A DNA stretch of 64,000 nucleotides from Anagrus nilaparvatae (GCA_022575985.1 JAKSXM010000272.1:19402501-19466500); one strand, 5' to 3'. Counted from the stretch's first letter, positions 1 through 12,410 are shown. The notes: generated by a model not told the origin, from the letters alone. Translations and numbers: made by a program.

Positions 1-20
1 TCAAATTAAATTTTAAATTT

Positions 21-107
21 TGTCATACCCGGAATCGAACCCAAATTGCTTTGACTGTGCAGAACTATACGCATCGTAACCAATCCAATGGACCACGGCA
101 GCATCTT
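21..107 (-). repeat. tRNA-like sequence, probable SINE head or tRNA pseudogene
   Basis: On the minus strand an A-box-like TGGTCCATTGG is followed about 45 nt later by a good B box, GGTTCGATTCC. This is the spacing of a pol III internal promoter of tRNA type. The flanks do not pair into a 7-bp acceptor stem, so a working tRNA is unlikely; a tRNA-derived SINE or a tRNA pseudogene fits better. The sequence runs into an AT-rich tail at the window edge, so its true end cannot be judged. Confidence 0.4.
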
Positions 108-960
108 ACTAAATATAGAAGTTAATTTTCAAAGACTATGTAACGAAAAAATTATCGATAAAGCAGATTCAAAAACATAAAATAATGCATCAAGTTTTTA
201 AAAAGAAATAAAAAAAAAATTTTTATTCAAAGCCAGATGGAATTAGCAGGTGGTAATAAACATATGAGTGAATTCTTAATGTCATAAAAATAATTATTTT
301 TTTTTCAAGCTGAGTTTAGGAAGGAAAAAAATATTTTTTCAAAAACTTGAAAAATGTTGTTTGCTCTAATTATCTAAAATATTAATCTTTTTCGCAAAAA
401 CTTCTATTTTTTCATTAGCTGATCAATTTTTTTGCATTGAATTAAGTTTCGCTTATAAAGATATCTACAAATTACTTTTTGCAGAATAATTTTTATATAA
501 ATGAATGGAGATTATAGTTAATTCAGCAAAAAAAATATATTTTATTAAAAAAATTGTTTCTTGAAAAAAAAGTACATTTTTTTGAACGAATAAAATATAA
601 TTATTTGAACGAAATAAAGCAGTTTTTTAAAATAAAGTTTTATAATTTTGGCATGAGATAATATTTTTTTGAAAACTATTTGCTTTGGATCAAAAATTAA
701 ATTTCATGATTCAAAAAAACGCTTCCTTGAATTTAGAAAATATTTTTTTGAATATATTTTTTTGATTCAAAACACTGAAAGTTTTTGTAATAATCTATCC
801 AGTTTCTAGCGGCAAAAAAATATTCGTTTCTTCCAAGAAACATATGTTTGTTTGAATGAAATCAAAATTCAATGAATATATTTACTTAAACGAAAAAAAT
901 ATTTCTTTCAAATCACAATGGTTTTCTTGTTTTAAAATTATATACTCTAGATTCAAAAAA
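108..960. other. AT-rich DNA, nothing recognised
   Basis: A-runs and T-runs with no coding frame, repeat border or RNA gene that I can support. It lies downstream of the serine protease homologue and could hold an intron or 3' UTR of that gene. No GDSGGP-like coding block was found here on the minus strand. Confidence 0.5.
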
Positions 961-1643
961 TTAAAATTCAATGCATACGATTTTCTTAAGCCAAGAAAAT
1001 TTTTTTCTCAGTGTAACACAAATTAACCCTTCTGGTTTTACCAAGCCTCTTTCAGCATATTTTTTATGACAAAATTCTTGATTAATAATTAAACTTTTTA
1101 AATTTTTTATTCTTTCAGTAAATATTCCTTTTCTGTTACCATAAACACAATGTGCAATACTTTTAAATTCTTTTTTGACAATAATTGCATTTCTAAGTGA
1201 ACTAACCAAATATAATGGTTGAAAATTTTTACCAAATTCATTGATAACTTCCAATAAAGCAATGTTATACTTTCGTGTTGATTGAGTTTTTTTATATTTT
1301 TCATGAATAATTATTCTATCAACGGTTAATCGTTTTTGGTTTGATCCAATGGTATAAATAAAATGCTCATCTCGACGTTCAGATTTTAAACAACTTGCTG
1401 TTGTTATTATAAAAGATTCTGAAATTATACTGCCTGTACAAACAGGGTAATCGAAGTAGTGGATGCTTACTAAGTAAGGATGGTTCCATTTTATGTTATC
1501 ATTTAAATCTTTGGTTTTTGGTCTGCTTGAATCTAAAAGTAAGATTCAATATAAAAAAATTAAAAATCTGTTCATAAGTTTTCTGCTATGAACTTACCAG
1601 AAAATGAAACCAACAAAAGTAAAATCCAGAAAGAGTACAGCAT
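961..1643 (-). CDS. Secreted trypsin-like serine protease homologue (catalytically dead), two visible exons
   Basis: Exon 1 (1643-1598) encodes a start Met and a 15-residue hydrophobic signal peptide, MLYSFWILLLLVSFS. It ends at a GTAAGT donor. A 65-bp intron (1597-1533) ends in TTTTAG, and exon 2 (1532-961) continues in matching phase, giving about 205 residues. Exon 2 has the S1 chymotrypsin-fold pattern: PYLVSI near the mature N-terminus, a Cys before GSIIS, then FIITTASC where proteases have TAAHC, so the catalytic His is Ser. Later NIALLEV replaces DIALL, so the catalytic Asp is Asn. A Cys-X-Tyr-Gly stretch and a final LICV resemble the region before the active Ser. No IVGG activation site is visible. 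The frame stops before the GDSGGP segment, so the gene is either truncated or has another exon I cannot locate. Family members like this are secreted non-catalytic homologues, for example in haemolymph or venom. The specific role is unknown. Confidence 0.72.
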
Positions 1644-2583
1644 ATTGCGTATTGAGTAAAAAAGTTTTATTGACTAATTTTTTACTTTGAGAGAAGTGCG
1701 ATTTATATTTTTATTTTCAGAAATAATCATTTGTGTATCAAATAATATTATCAAACTCACGTCTCTTTGATTGTATAAATTTTTATATGCTAAACAGTAC
1801 AAAAAAAAATTAATAAAAATACTCGATTCTTAAGCTTACAATTATATTTCAAAATTTACTTTCTTATGATGAAAAAGGCAAAGTGAAAAAAATGAAAGTT
1901 ACGAGTATTAAAATCAATTTTTATCATAAAATGTATAGTTTTTTATCACAAATTGAAATTTTTATTGCAATTGAAGATATTATATTTTTTTTTAATTTTT
2001 ATTTTGATTTAAATAATAATATAATGCAACGAACGTGACATTTCTTGAAAATAATAAAAAAATTTATATATCTTTAAGTTTTATATATTTTTTAGCTGAT
2101 TTTTCTTTAACGTTTTCATTTACAGATATAATATACCAATTTAATTGCGACGAATTATAATTTTTAGTTGTTGCTATTAAAAAATTTCTGTTTTATCGAA
2201 GTCAGGCTAGAGAACTTACAAAATCTACTAAGTTTTCAAATTTTAGGGTTCGTCATTTTCTTTATTCGAGCTATCGTTTGTCATACCCCTATCATTTTTG
2301 GGCCCAGATTAAATACTCAGCGATCTCCCTGACTTCTCGGAAATTCAAAATTCCGAATAGTATTGACATTTCCTTATATATGATGGTTCTAAGTAGTATG
2401 ACCTTTTAGCCATTTCACTACAATACTAGTTTTGATTCTATTCATACTTAGCCCTCTTCATCGTGTCTTGTTAACCAAGATACTTAGCCTCTTAGGGAAA
2501 ATCAACTTTTTTCTAAAGAATACAGCACCTTTATGGTATCCATGCTTAATTTCCTCATAAATTACCCACTCCCATGCATCTTT
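1644..2583. other. Intergenic; upstream region of the serine protease homologue
   Basis: AT-rich in 1644-2200, which would contain the promoter of the minus-strand serine protease homologue; I see no certain TATA box. From about 2210 the composition becomes more balanced. This segment continues after the hAT element at 3324, so the element interrupted one older unique sequence. No coding potential was recognised. Confidence 0.45.
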
Positions 2584-2591
2584 CTTTAAAA

Positions 2592-3315
2592 CAGGGTTGG
2601 GCAATATATCCTATCGTTTCGATAATCGCTCTGATGATATTTTTTTTATTTTACATCACTATTTTAGGTCAATAGTGATTGCGCTAATTTTTTTTTATCG
2701 AAAAATTTTTCGATAAACTATGGTTTTTTATCGCCTATCGAAAAATTTTCGATAAGATAATTATCGCGTACTATAAACGCGAAATTTGCACGTTTCTGAA
2801 AATTTTGAACTTTATGGGCGGTCAACTTTTATTCTTTTTTCACCTTGCAATCAAACACTAAATTTTTTAATTTTCTAAGCGACAATTTTAAGTGTTTTTT
2901 TAAGAGGAAAGAAATTAAATCGCATCATAACATTATAGACGAGCAATTTATTAAAAAAGTTTATAGAATCAGTTATCTAAAAAAAGAATCAAATTTACAT
3001 AACGTCATCTAAAAGTCCGGTACCCTTTAACTAAGAATTTCGTAAAGCTTACTTTTTGAAATTGCAACTCTTTTTTGCCTTATTCTAATCGTAAGTCAAT
3101 TATATATGAATGTAAAATAAAAAAATTATCGATATCTTTGACTTATCAGATAATTAAAATTTTTCACCCCCCCCCCCCTAAAAACGTCAATATTTCACCC
3201 CCCCCCCCCCTAAAAATGTCACTTTTTCACCCTCCCCTGCTGAGTCGGACTTTTTTAAACACCCCATCTAATGAACATATTCCATGTTAAAATTATCACG
3301 ATATGCCAATCCCTG
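2592..3315. mobile_element. Non-autonomous hAT-type DNA transposon
   Basis: The element starts CAGGGTTGGGCAATATATC and ends in the inverted relative, whose reverse complement is CAGGGATTGGCATATCG. CAGGG termini are typical of hAT elements. It is flanked on both sides by the same 8 bp, CTTTAAAA (2584-2591 and 3316-3323), which is the hAT duplication length. No transposase frame is present. Inside are several TTTTCGATAA-type motifs in both directions (about 2690-2765), a possible transposase-binding cluster, and a poly-C minisatellite. Confidence 0.85.
3159..3235. repeat. Poly-C minisatellite inside the hAT element
   Basis: About 2.5 copies of a roughly 32-bp unit: TTTCAC, a run of 9-12 C, then TAAAAA and GTCA. 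The short open frame over it, rich in Pro, is a by-product of the C-runs. On the minus strand the G-runs could form G-quadruplexes. Confidence 0.8.
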
Positions 3316-3323
3316 CTTTAAAA

Positions 3324-5999
3324 AGCTATGTTCGTTACGCTATATATTTCTTCCCTTACAATGTCCATGCATATTTCCTAATTATGATGTTTTCAGAGTA
3401 TATCCGAAAATCCTATTATACATTACCTTCTAAGCTTGACTGCAAGGAGCCTCAGAAGGCATCATAATTTCATAAATAATTCTTCTACCTGTAGTTATTT
3501 TTCCGCTTATTTTTGAAAAACCGTGTTTTTCAATTACCCTAACCATTTCGCTTATTCTATACCCCTTAGCTGCTTGTTAAATGGTGTCATAGACTGATTT
3601 TTCAAAAAGGAGAGATTCATACTAATTCGCTATTGCTACTTTAGAGGTTTTCCAACAATTAGCATATATCCATTACCCAGGTAGGTATACTAAATAGAGA
3701 ATGGCTATTTTCCCGAACTGCTGTTTTCCCAAAACTCGAATTCAGGAGACCAAGAAATCTGGAAAAAATATTGATGCAACCCACTTTTATCTACGCAGGA
3801 CGTGTGTCCTCAAACGACGTACTATGGCGACTTGATTAACACTCTTCCTAATTTATCACTAACTGAATTTTTAAATAAGATTTAATTCTGCTTTATATTT
3901 TTAAGATCAGAGTTAAAATGAAATTAAATTTTAATGCAATGAAAGATGCTTATGAAATTATAAAAACATTTTAAACATTTTTGTTAAATTTTTCCTTTAT
4001 ATTTATCTTGAAAGTTAAAAACCTTGAAATTTCTTTGTTATTAAATCTGTAATTTTCTTTGCTTCTTTATAATTCGTATTTTTCTTAGCTAAATCTCAAA
4101 GTTTGTAAATTACTTTAAGAATTGAAAGATTTTTAACGATATCGCAGAGTATTCAGTGTTCGTAAGAATCGGTTCATAAAATGGGAGGTATGGCTTGGAA
4201 TTAGTAATTTGTATACATCAACTCAAAATAAAAAAAAATACTAATTTTCTGCATATAAATTATTATTTACATATTAAATAGAACTACAGCTTTAACTAAT
4301 GTAATATATAAATAGATTAGCCTAGGGCTTTTTAAAAGAATGGAAAAGGGAGGAGCAAAGAAGTAAAATAGTGATCTGCAGAAGATAATTTGCAGTCTTA
4401 CTAAAACAATATCTTCTATATACCTGCGGAATACTAATTTGAAATAAAGACAATTACTTTTTAAAAAGATTTTTTTTCTCATTTTGCATCAAAAAGTAAT
4501 GTAAAAAAGCTAAAATCCATATTTTTTAATATCCAGAAGCTAAATTAAAAAGATGGTCAATAAGTTATGTGAAAAAAGTGGCACTGTAAATAATCTCAAT
4601 CAACATACTCGCGTATACTATAATATATTTATATAAGTAGATATCAAAGTCAGGCTTATTGGAATTCAAGCAAAGAGTCGCCTCAATGTGGCCTTGATCA
4701 GAGATAAGCTTCTTTACGAGTTTCTAACGAGTTCTCGTTAGTGTATATATAGATATATATATATACTTGTATATATTTATTCACTGAGATGTTCAAAAAG
4801 ATTGAACGTAATGCTTACTGAAAAATGTGCAGTTGGCATATCAGTAATTTAACAGGAAATGTTAATATATTTAGCAAATGTTAGAATTAATACATTTTTG
4901 ACGAGAAATTTATATTATAAAAAGTTAAGTCAATAAATTTTATGCATTTATTTATTTAATGAATTTTATTTTAAATCTTTAAAAAATAAATATAAAAAAA
5001 GTTTTAAAAATATTATTTTATTTTAGTCTATAAATGGAATGAATCTTTTGAGCATAGATATACACACAAACACAGAAATTTAGCTTTTAAAACACAATCT
5101 AACCTCTTTTCGCTAAGAACTGAAAGCAAAAAAATAATAACTGAAAATTTGTATTACTTTTTTGGTAAAGATTTTTGCGCAACAAAAACATGAAATTTTT
5201 CAAGCTAAAATTTCCAAGATAAAAAAATTAGTAAACATTTAGGGAATTTGCAGTTTCTAGGGGTGGTCTAAATAATTTATGCATAATTAGATTCCTGAAA
5301 AATTGATCCAACAAAGTTAAAGATTCTTTACAAATTTTTAGACTAAAATAATGATGTATTACATGAAATCTAACTATCAATAATGGAACCAATATGTTTT
5401 TTTTAAAAATAAACTTTATTTTCTTTCAATAGAAGAAAATTTAATATGAACTCATATAAGTAATGTAAATTATTTTTATACTTTGATCACAGATGGAGTG
5501 CTATATGCGTCTGATGTCGTGATACCATGCATTCGCCATTAAAGCCCTTGAGAGGGTTAAACTTAAATTTGGTGTCACCTAGGTAATATTTTCTAGATTT
5601 TAGTTGGCCTGCTCGTAAATATGTACAAATCAATTTTTTGGTGTTACGACTTTTCATATCAACTATATTTGGCATCTGTATGCATTAACCACATTCCCCC
5701 AATATTAATTAATTTTGTTAAGGAGAATAAATAGCATATAGTATATTTTGTCTGGTAAAAAGTTTTTCATCTAGGTACACATTCTGATATCATCTTAGAT
5801 AAATTCAGATCACCCAGGCAATTGACCAAAGACACGCTTTTATGCTAATAATATTGCAAATTGTACGTATCAAAAATCTGAAATTATATATCCTGATAGC
5901 CTTAAATCCAAATCACTATTTTAGATAATTTATAATATACATAAGTTATTTGTTATACGCCACAATTATAAACGATAAATCAAAGTGAGTCGTTATGTC
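3324..5999. other. Long stretch without recognised genes
   Basis: 3324-3840 continues the balanced-composition sequence seen before the hAT element. The rest is AT-rich, with a TA-rich microsatellite near 4740-4775. Short open frames (for example 4267-4482 and 5487-5675, minus) show no domain I recognise. Confidence 0.4.
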
Positions 6000-6460
6000 G
6001 ATCATATATGCGGACAGGATGTATAAAGTTGAATAAATGAGAAATCGACTTTTCCAGAGCAAAGATGTTTATTATAAATATTTTTCCCAACGTTTCGAGT
6101 CTTTATATTAAGACTCCTTTTCAAGAGATTCTATATACATATTATAATTGAATTAGTATTACATTAATTACATATTTTTGAAATTATTAATATATATTTT
6201 TTTTATAAACTTTATACATCCTGTATGCGGATATCGTCGAACATTCACGAGCAGCGTGAAAACTAATATCCAACGGTAGCGTGAAGATTCTTGAATATCC
6301 AACGTGAGCGTGAAGATCGTTGAATAAGCTATGCTATACACAGCACATTCGAAGATCTTCACGCTCACGTTGGATATTCAAGAATCTTCACGCTACCGTT
6401 GGATATTAGAGAGTTTTCAAGCTGCTCTTGGATATTCGATGATATTCGCGTATATGATTA
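6000..6460. repeat. Palindromic repeat element with internal ATCCAACG...AGCGTGAAGAT subunits
   Basis: The left arm (6000-6014 plus 6224-6340) and right arm (about 6350-6460) are inverted copies. Each arm holds short direct repeats in which ATCCAACG, two variable bases and AGCGTGAAGAT recur. The outer ATCATATATGCGGA and its counterpart near 6445-6460 also pair once the MITE at 6015-6223 is removed. So the palindrome is older than that insertion. Class unknown. Confidence 0.7.
6015..6223. mobile_element. Short hAT-like MITE inserted in a palindrome
   Basis: The termini are CAGGATGTATAAAGTT and its exact reverse complement (16 bp). The element is flanked by an 8-bp direct repeat, TATGCGGA (6007-6014 and 6224-6231). 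The 8-bp duplication and CAGG terminus suggest hAT, as for the element at 2592. No coding capacity. It carries an internal motif (6086-6128, minus) resembling the stem-GAAACGTT signature of Penelope-like element ends. Confidence 0.8.
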
Positions 6461-6464
6461 ATGT

Positions 6465-7370
6465 TTAAATTTCATAGATATAAACTTTTCTAAGATCCAA
6501 TTTTGAATCTGCTTGAATCTTAAATTTTAAATAAAACAATGCTTTTCTATTGTGGTAAATTTTATTTCTTTCCATTGGTGTAATCTCATCTTTTTTTTTT
6601 TACAGATTATTTACACCGACTTGTGGCAGCTGGCTGCCCCAAAAAAATAATTTGAATAAGAAGAAAAGTTACTTTAAAAAGCTAAACATAGGTATAAAAT
6701 AAAATAAAAAAATAAACAAAAAGAAGAAGTTATAAAAGGGAATGAAGATAAAAAAAGAAGGAAAAGAATAACCAGATGGTAGCAAAAATAAGTTACAATA
6801 TCGTGTTTGCAGGTTTCTACAAGTATTCTATAGAATATAGTAGGATTGTAGGTGTTTTTGTATGTGTATGCGAGAATTAAACGCACAAAATTTTGTGTGG
6901 TTTCTTTGCTTCTTATTCTTATGTTATTAGTTCAATCATCAAGAAAAAGCAATGTTGCCAAATTATATAGCTACAGTGTGAATCATATAATCATGTATGT
7001 GTATGTGTATAATACATATAAAATTTTATTTGAGATTTTATGACCAAAAAAAATAAAAAAGATGAAAGATAGAGATAAAAGAGTAGTAAATCTATTTAAA
7101 GGAAGTTAAAAAGAGAAACAAATAAGCTTTGAAAAAAAGGAACATTGTGGGCTGTTCTCCAAATAGCTCCACCTGCCCCTTTTGTCCAATATGTTATTTA
7201 TTAATGTTGAGATGGTTTATTTTATAATTAATTGAAATAATTTCAGTACAACTATTCTACAAAAATGGTTAGATAAACAGAAATCGTCCAAATTTAATTA
7301 TTTTAGTATTGGTAAAAAACCAAAAATTCATAAACGACCTTTACGAACAAATTTCTTTTATTAAAAAATT
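6465..7370. other. AT-rich, no gene recognised
   Basis: Contains T-runs and (TG/TA)-rich simple sequence around 6850-7020 that makes short open frames on both strands. No domain, repeat border or RNA was identified. Confidence 0.4.
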
Positions 7371-7410
7371 ATGACGTTTCGAAGCCTATGGCTTCATTTT
7401 CAAACTGAAA
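7371..7410 (-). repeat. Penelope-type terminal signature (hammerhead-like core)
   Basis: On the minus strand the sequence reads TGA-rich, then AAGCC-ATA-GGCTT, then CGAAACGTCAT. A short stem between a CUGANGA-like and a GAAA segment is the layout of the degenerate hammerhead ribozymes in the terminal repeats of Penelope-like elements. It lies on the same strand as, and downstream of, the GIY-YIG fragment at 9307-9678. It may be the end of the same dead element. Confidence 0.4.
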
Positions 7411-7671
7411 AATATAATTTTAGTTAAACTAGAATATTTAACAAACAATAAATAATTTATAAAAAATAAAAAAGGAATAAATCTTACAATAAAGTTGGAA
7501 AATTAATCCATATCAACAATTAAAGTATGTGTAAAAACACATTAGTCTAAGCAATATATGAACAGTATTGTAATATGAATTTTAATTGTTACTATAATAC
7601 TATAATTGTATATAAGTATGTATAACATATTTAATTTGAGAAAAAATGTGAATATTTAAACATAAATTTAT

Positions 7672-8927
7672 TTTATTTTATTTTGCACATAAACAGTCCT
7701 AAAGGACCAATACATATAATGAATTTTTATACAAGCGAATATATAAAATTTAGTAAAAATTAGTACAGCAAATATAAATTTGAGTAATATATTTAATAAA
7801 ATAATACTTCTAGTTACAACAATTAAGTCACATATTTTTACAAGTAATAAATATGATATTTAATAGGATTTTAGGTATAATGATTTGACTCTATTTTTGA
7901 ATGGTGTCGGATTAGTACAAATTTGGACTTCGGGAGGGATGGTATTCCATTGTCTTATACAACGATTAATTAATGAATAAAAATTGTAGTCGCTACGAGA
8001 ACAATGTTCAAGAAGCGTTCTAGAGTCACGTATAGGATAGGGTACATTACGAAAGACGAATTTTTCATTGAGCTGTGGACAATTTATTAATCCATGTAAG
8101 ATCTTGTAAGTAAACACTAAATCATTAACTTTGTGATGAGATTCAATAGTGCGGATGTTAAATCTTATAGAAGCATTATGATACTCATGATCAAAATAAT
8201 GCATCGGCACTTTAGATTTTTTGCATAAATATCTTAAGAATATATGTTGTACTTGTTCTAATTTTTCAATTGATTTGGACAAATACGGAGACCAAATTCC
8301 AGAAGCATACGAGAGATATGGAAAAACATAAGAATTGAACAGAACTTTTAAAGCTCGTATGCTGCTAAAACTATTAGTCTTCCGCTTAATCCAACCAAGA
8401 GCTTTTTTTGCTCTTGAGGTTGCATAGTTTATATGATCTTCAAAGATAAAGCGACTATCAAACACCACACCTAAATCTTTAAATGAAACGACATTTTCTA
8501 AATCATTATTATTTAAATAATAATTAAAAATTAATGGACATTTAGATCGTGTAATACGCAAGATCTTACATTTATTAATATTTAGGGGAATGCAGTTTTT
8601 CTTACTGCAATCTTCAAGTGCTAAAAGATCCGTTTGCAGTTTTAATGCATCCGACAGAGAAGCAATCTCTTTTACTATTTTACAATCGTCAGCATATAGA
8701 AGGATTAGGGAATTAAAAATATTGGTGGGTAAATTTATATAAATTACAAAAAGTAGTGGCCCAAGATTGCTTCTCTGAGGGACCCCAGATACATTTCCAA
8801 ATGGTTTGGATAGACAATTATCTATCCGAACCCTTTGAGATCTCTTAAATAGGTAAGAAGAGATCCAACGTATCCAGTTTTCAGCAAGACCAAGTTTTTG
8901 TAATTTTCTTAATAAAATTTCATGTGA
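7672..8927 (-). pseudogene. Non-LTR retrotransposon reverse transcriptase, 5'-truncated
   Basis: An open frame from 8927 to 7860 encodes the last third of a non-LTR RT. A B-motif GVPQRSNLGPLLF is followed by YADDC (the catalytic D pair), then the C-terminal DLGVVFDSRF and YLSYASGIWSPY thumb/connection motifs, ending in an in-frame stop at 7860. There is no A-motif, endonuclease or Gag, so the copy is 5'-truncated at a stop near 8928. In the B motif the usual QGSV is QRSN, likely damage. The 3' UTR ends near 7672 with a small GGTCCTTTAGGACT-type hairpin followed by AAATAAAATAAA, a usual non-LTR tail. It belongs to the CR1/L2/Jockey range; the exact clade is not decidable here. Confidence 0.82.
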
Positions 8928-9306
8928 TTAATAATTAATATTTAACGTGAACTTTTTGTAGAAAGATATTTTGATTAAATTTTAATAATTACTGCATTAT
9001 ATTCTTAGAATGGTAAATAAATAAAAATATAAAGAGATAAAAATAATGAGACATCTATATGTGGTTGATTAAACTTAATTAAAAAACTGATGTAGAGTAG
9101 GTCTTCAAGCAATTACCGAGGAAATTTTAATGGAGATCTTTACGTTTTTTGTGTTTCTTGATTTTATAGACCGTTGAAAGATAAGGCTTGTACAATTTTT
9201 GCGAATCCCCCTTTTTATTGATGACATCCTCTGCAATATATATGAGGAGTATCTTTGATGTGTGTCTTTTGTGGTAAGAAGATTCGTGGCCCAAAATTTT
9301 GAAGTT

Positions 9307-9678
9307 TTAACAAATAAAATTATCTTTAGTATCCTTATAATGTTTTAGGACTACATTATCATTATCATTAATGTGCTGATTATCAGGACTTTCATTATAA
9401 TTTAAGTCAGGTTTTAAAGTACATTTTCTTTTTGGTCTTACATTATTATTATTATTATTCAAGTCATGACGCCTTGTACTTTTCTTTTCTTTTTCTATAA
9501 TGGAATCAATAGGAGTTTTGTGCTCCCCAATCCTAATACTCACTTTCCTCTTTGTTTCACCAACATATGTTGCGGGACATTCTAAACAGTTAAATTGATA
9601 TACTGCGTTAGTCCTTTCATTTTTGGTAGGTTTATCTTTAGCCTTAATTACAATGTTATTAAGATTATTGACTATCAT
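9307..9678 (-). pseudogene. Penelope-like element, GIY-YIG endonuclease fragment
   Basis: The 123-residue frame contains VYQFNCLECPATYVGETKRK followed by RIGEHK. This matches the C-terminal GIY-YIG endonuclease of Penelope-like elements: a C-X2-C pair just before Y-V-G-x-T-(K)R and then R-I-x-E-H. The frame then becomes low complexity (Asn runs) and ends in KDNFIC. The RT that should precede it in the same reading direction is about 3 kb away (12694-13424, minus), with the usual linker missing or decayed, so this is a relic. Confidence 0.72.
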
Positions 9679-11809
9679 TGGTAATTCTATATGAAATATT
9701 TAATAAATATTCTTATTAATGGTAAAAGTTTTGTTTTTAATGGTGACTTTAAACCCCTACTAATACATTAACCCAAATTTTTTGACCCAATTAGCATTTT
9801 AATTTGTATAATTAAGTGATATTAGTGACATATTTTTTGCACCAATACATGAACGGCCGAATTTTAAATGAGAAAGCCGTGTGTAAGAAAATTCTCCAGT
9901 ACCTGAACAACCTAAAATTTTCAATTCTTTGTTTCTCGATCCATCAGTTTTAATATTTATTCATTGTTTAAATTTAAAATTAACAAATAATATGAAAAAT
10001 AAAAAATTTTGAACGATAAGGTACGAGTACCTTTGTGTATCATTTTTTTTATTGCAAAATTTGCTTTTAACTCGGTTTATAAATCATGCAAGAACTTCCT
10101 AAATTTAAGTTACCGAATAATTACAACTTTTATTTTTATAGTACTTTATTTTTACCGCCATTAAAACTAAAAATAAACAGAATTTTGTCCAAAACATATA
10201 CCTTCATATTTACTGTTAAAAATAACTACTGTAAATTTAAAGAGAGTTGGAGAGCTTTACTCGAAATTGAAAAAGTTTTTAATAACTAAAAAAGGAAAAA
10301 ATAATCTATAATCTCTTGCTAAATTCAAATTTTCCTTTTTTAATTTTTTTTTAATTTATATTTAAAATTATATTAGGAAGCTTTATTTATTTAAGGAAGC
10401 AAAATTACTGAAAAAATTATTATAGCAGAATATTACTGCCTCTCAAATATTTTTATATTTCGTTTTGGCTCCCCAAAAAAATTTTTGAAATCCCGATTAC
10501 AAGTGTCTTTTAAACAAGATAACGATTACCATAATCCTATAGAGTTAAATTTAAGAATTTTTGTAAAAAACAATAACTAAAAATTATATTGATATATTGA
10601 ATTTAAAATATAAAGCTAATAAATAATAAATTATTACAAAATGCCACCTCAAAATTTGAAAGATAAAAAAGTATATAAATCTGTATTTATAAAAATAATT
10701 CACGACAGTAAAATAATGCATGCGCACGCGATAAATAATGAAATAATAAATTTAAATTATTTGAAACCGTAAAACACATTCATTGAAATTTTATAAAGTT
10801 TTATTAACAAAACCACTCAGTTCACCTTTTGTCCAAATAATTGCTTTTGTTGCGCTATTAAGAAGTCGATTGGTCCCTTTTCGATTGTTAACTCGTTACG
10901 CTTTCAAGCGCGCCCTATGCGTATTCGTATTCTATTGTTAATGATATACAAATACATGTATGTAATTTATTGCACCCCATAGTAACTAATCTTTCTTATT
11001 TTCTGAATTGTTTAATGAACCACTAAAAATCATCTTATTTGCTACTTTAACTTTTTATCTAATATTTCACACTTTTCTAACAAAAAATTAAATATAAATT
11101 TAGATTAATTTTATTTCATTAAAATAAATATAGTTATATTAAAGTTATATTAAATAACATTCACTTAGTACTTTTTATAAAACTTTTTGTAGCATTATTC
11201 TAAAAGTATATTTCTACCCTAACAATAAAAGTCTAGAGCCTGCGGGTCACCAAATTATGACAAACTTTGAAAAGAGTTTTATCTTTATTACTAATTCATA
11301 TAGAACTTTTCTCTAATGTAATAAAAAGGAGGAAACAATTTTTTTTTTAATTCCTTTTATTTCTTAAAAGCATTCTTAAGCTAAATAATTTATTTAATTA
11401 GATTCATTGGTTATTATGTTTTTATTAATAAATTAAATATTTTTGTGTACTTTATTTTTTGTTTTATCTAAAAATCAATGAACTGCTTCAGTGATCTGTA
11501 AATATAAAATATCTTTGATATTTTTTAAGTAATGTTACTGTAAAGTATTGAGAAAGTTTCAGAAAATGTATCAAATTTACTTTCAGGTTGTTATTAGCTG
11601 AAAATAAGCAAAATAAGTTTTATTGGAATTATTTATTATCAGTATAATCAATTCAAAGTAAAACTTTGTGACATATCTATGAAGAATTTTCAGATGACCA
11701 GGGAATTTCATTAAGGTAAAGGCACTTTAACCGTGATTATCATCCAGTGGCATTTTCCTCTAAGAATTGAAAATTTATATGTTTTTTACAAATATATTAA
11801 CATGGAACG
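9679..11809. other. AT-rich interval between two Penelope pieces, no gene
   Basis: No coding frame with a recognisable domain. A slightly more GC-rich patch lies at about 10810-10930. The interval may be the decayed body of the Penelope-like element plus later insertions. Confidence 0.35.
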
Positions 11810-12040
11810 TATTTATCAGGAGGAGTACCAGTGGCAAATCCGATAATCAAGGGAGAGGGGTCAAATACGTCCGATTTAAGGGGAGGAGGGTCAAATGGGA
11901 CTTAAAATCATTTCCAATTAGGGATTTGGAAGAATTTAAGTGAACTTAGAATTTTTCAGGTTTAGGCACTTAATTTGGATTGAGAGTGCTAGAATAATTT
12001 CGATTTAGGGACTTAGAATAATTCTTCAGTTTGTTCCAAA
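11810..12040 (+). repeat. Dispersed minisatellite-bearing repeat (copy 1)
   Basis: Starts with AACATGGAACGT, has a G-rich segment (ggggtcaaat repeated), then degenerate about 24-bp units of the form TTAGGGACTTAGAATAATTTCGAT. The same order (ATGGAACATG-like end, G-rich block, minisatellite) occurs at 39568-39850 (plus) and 59790-60015 (minus), so this is a repeat family of unknown class. Confidence 0.65.
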
Positions 12041-12410
12041 GAAAGTTTTTACGTGATATTAAAATGAGCGCCTACAATCATTATTTTAGTGCCAAAATCA
12101 ACCATAAAATAGCGTATAAATTAACTTTTAGTATTTTTTGGGCAATTTTACCGGTGTAACATTGATATCGATTTTACGTTGATTAGAAAAAAAGAAAAAT
12201 TTTTCCCCCTGTTTTAGGTAATTTTGGCTGACTTTGGCAAACTAAAATAATGATTGTGGGTGCTCATTTGAATAGCATATGTCGAAAATTTTTTCGGGAA
12301 AAACTGACACAAAGGCCAACATTCTGGTAAATTTGAGCAAATTTAATGATAGCAAACTTGATTAACGGTCAATTTGAAAAGTTCAAATCGTTAAGAATAA
12401 AACCTGAAAA

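Noticed and set aside
21..107. Functional tRNA gene
   Set aside because: A and B boxes are present, but no acceptor stem pairs; treated as SINE or pseudogene.
3075..3290. Open frame rich in proline
   Set aside because: Produced by the poly-C minisatellite inside a hAT element; no protein domain.
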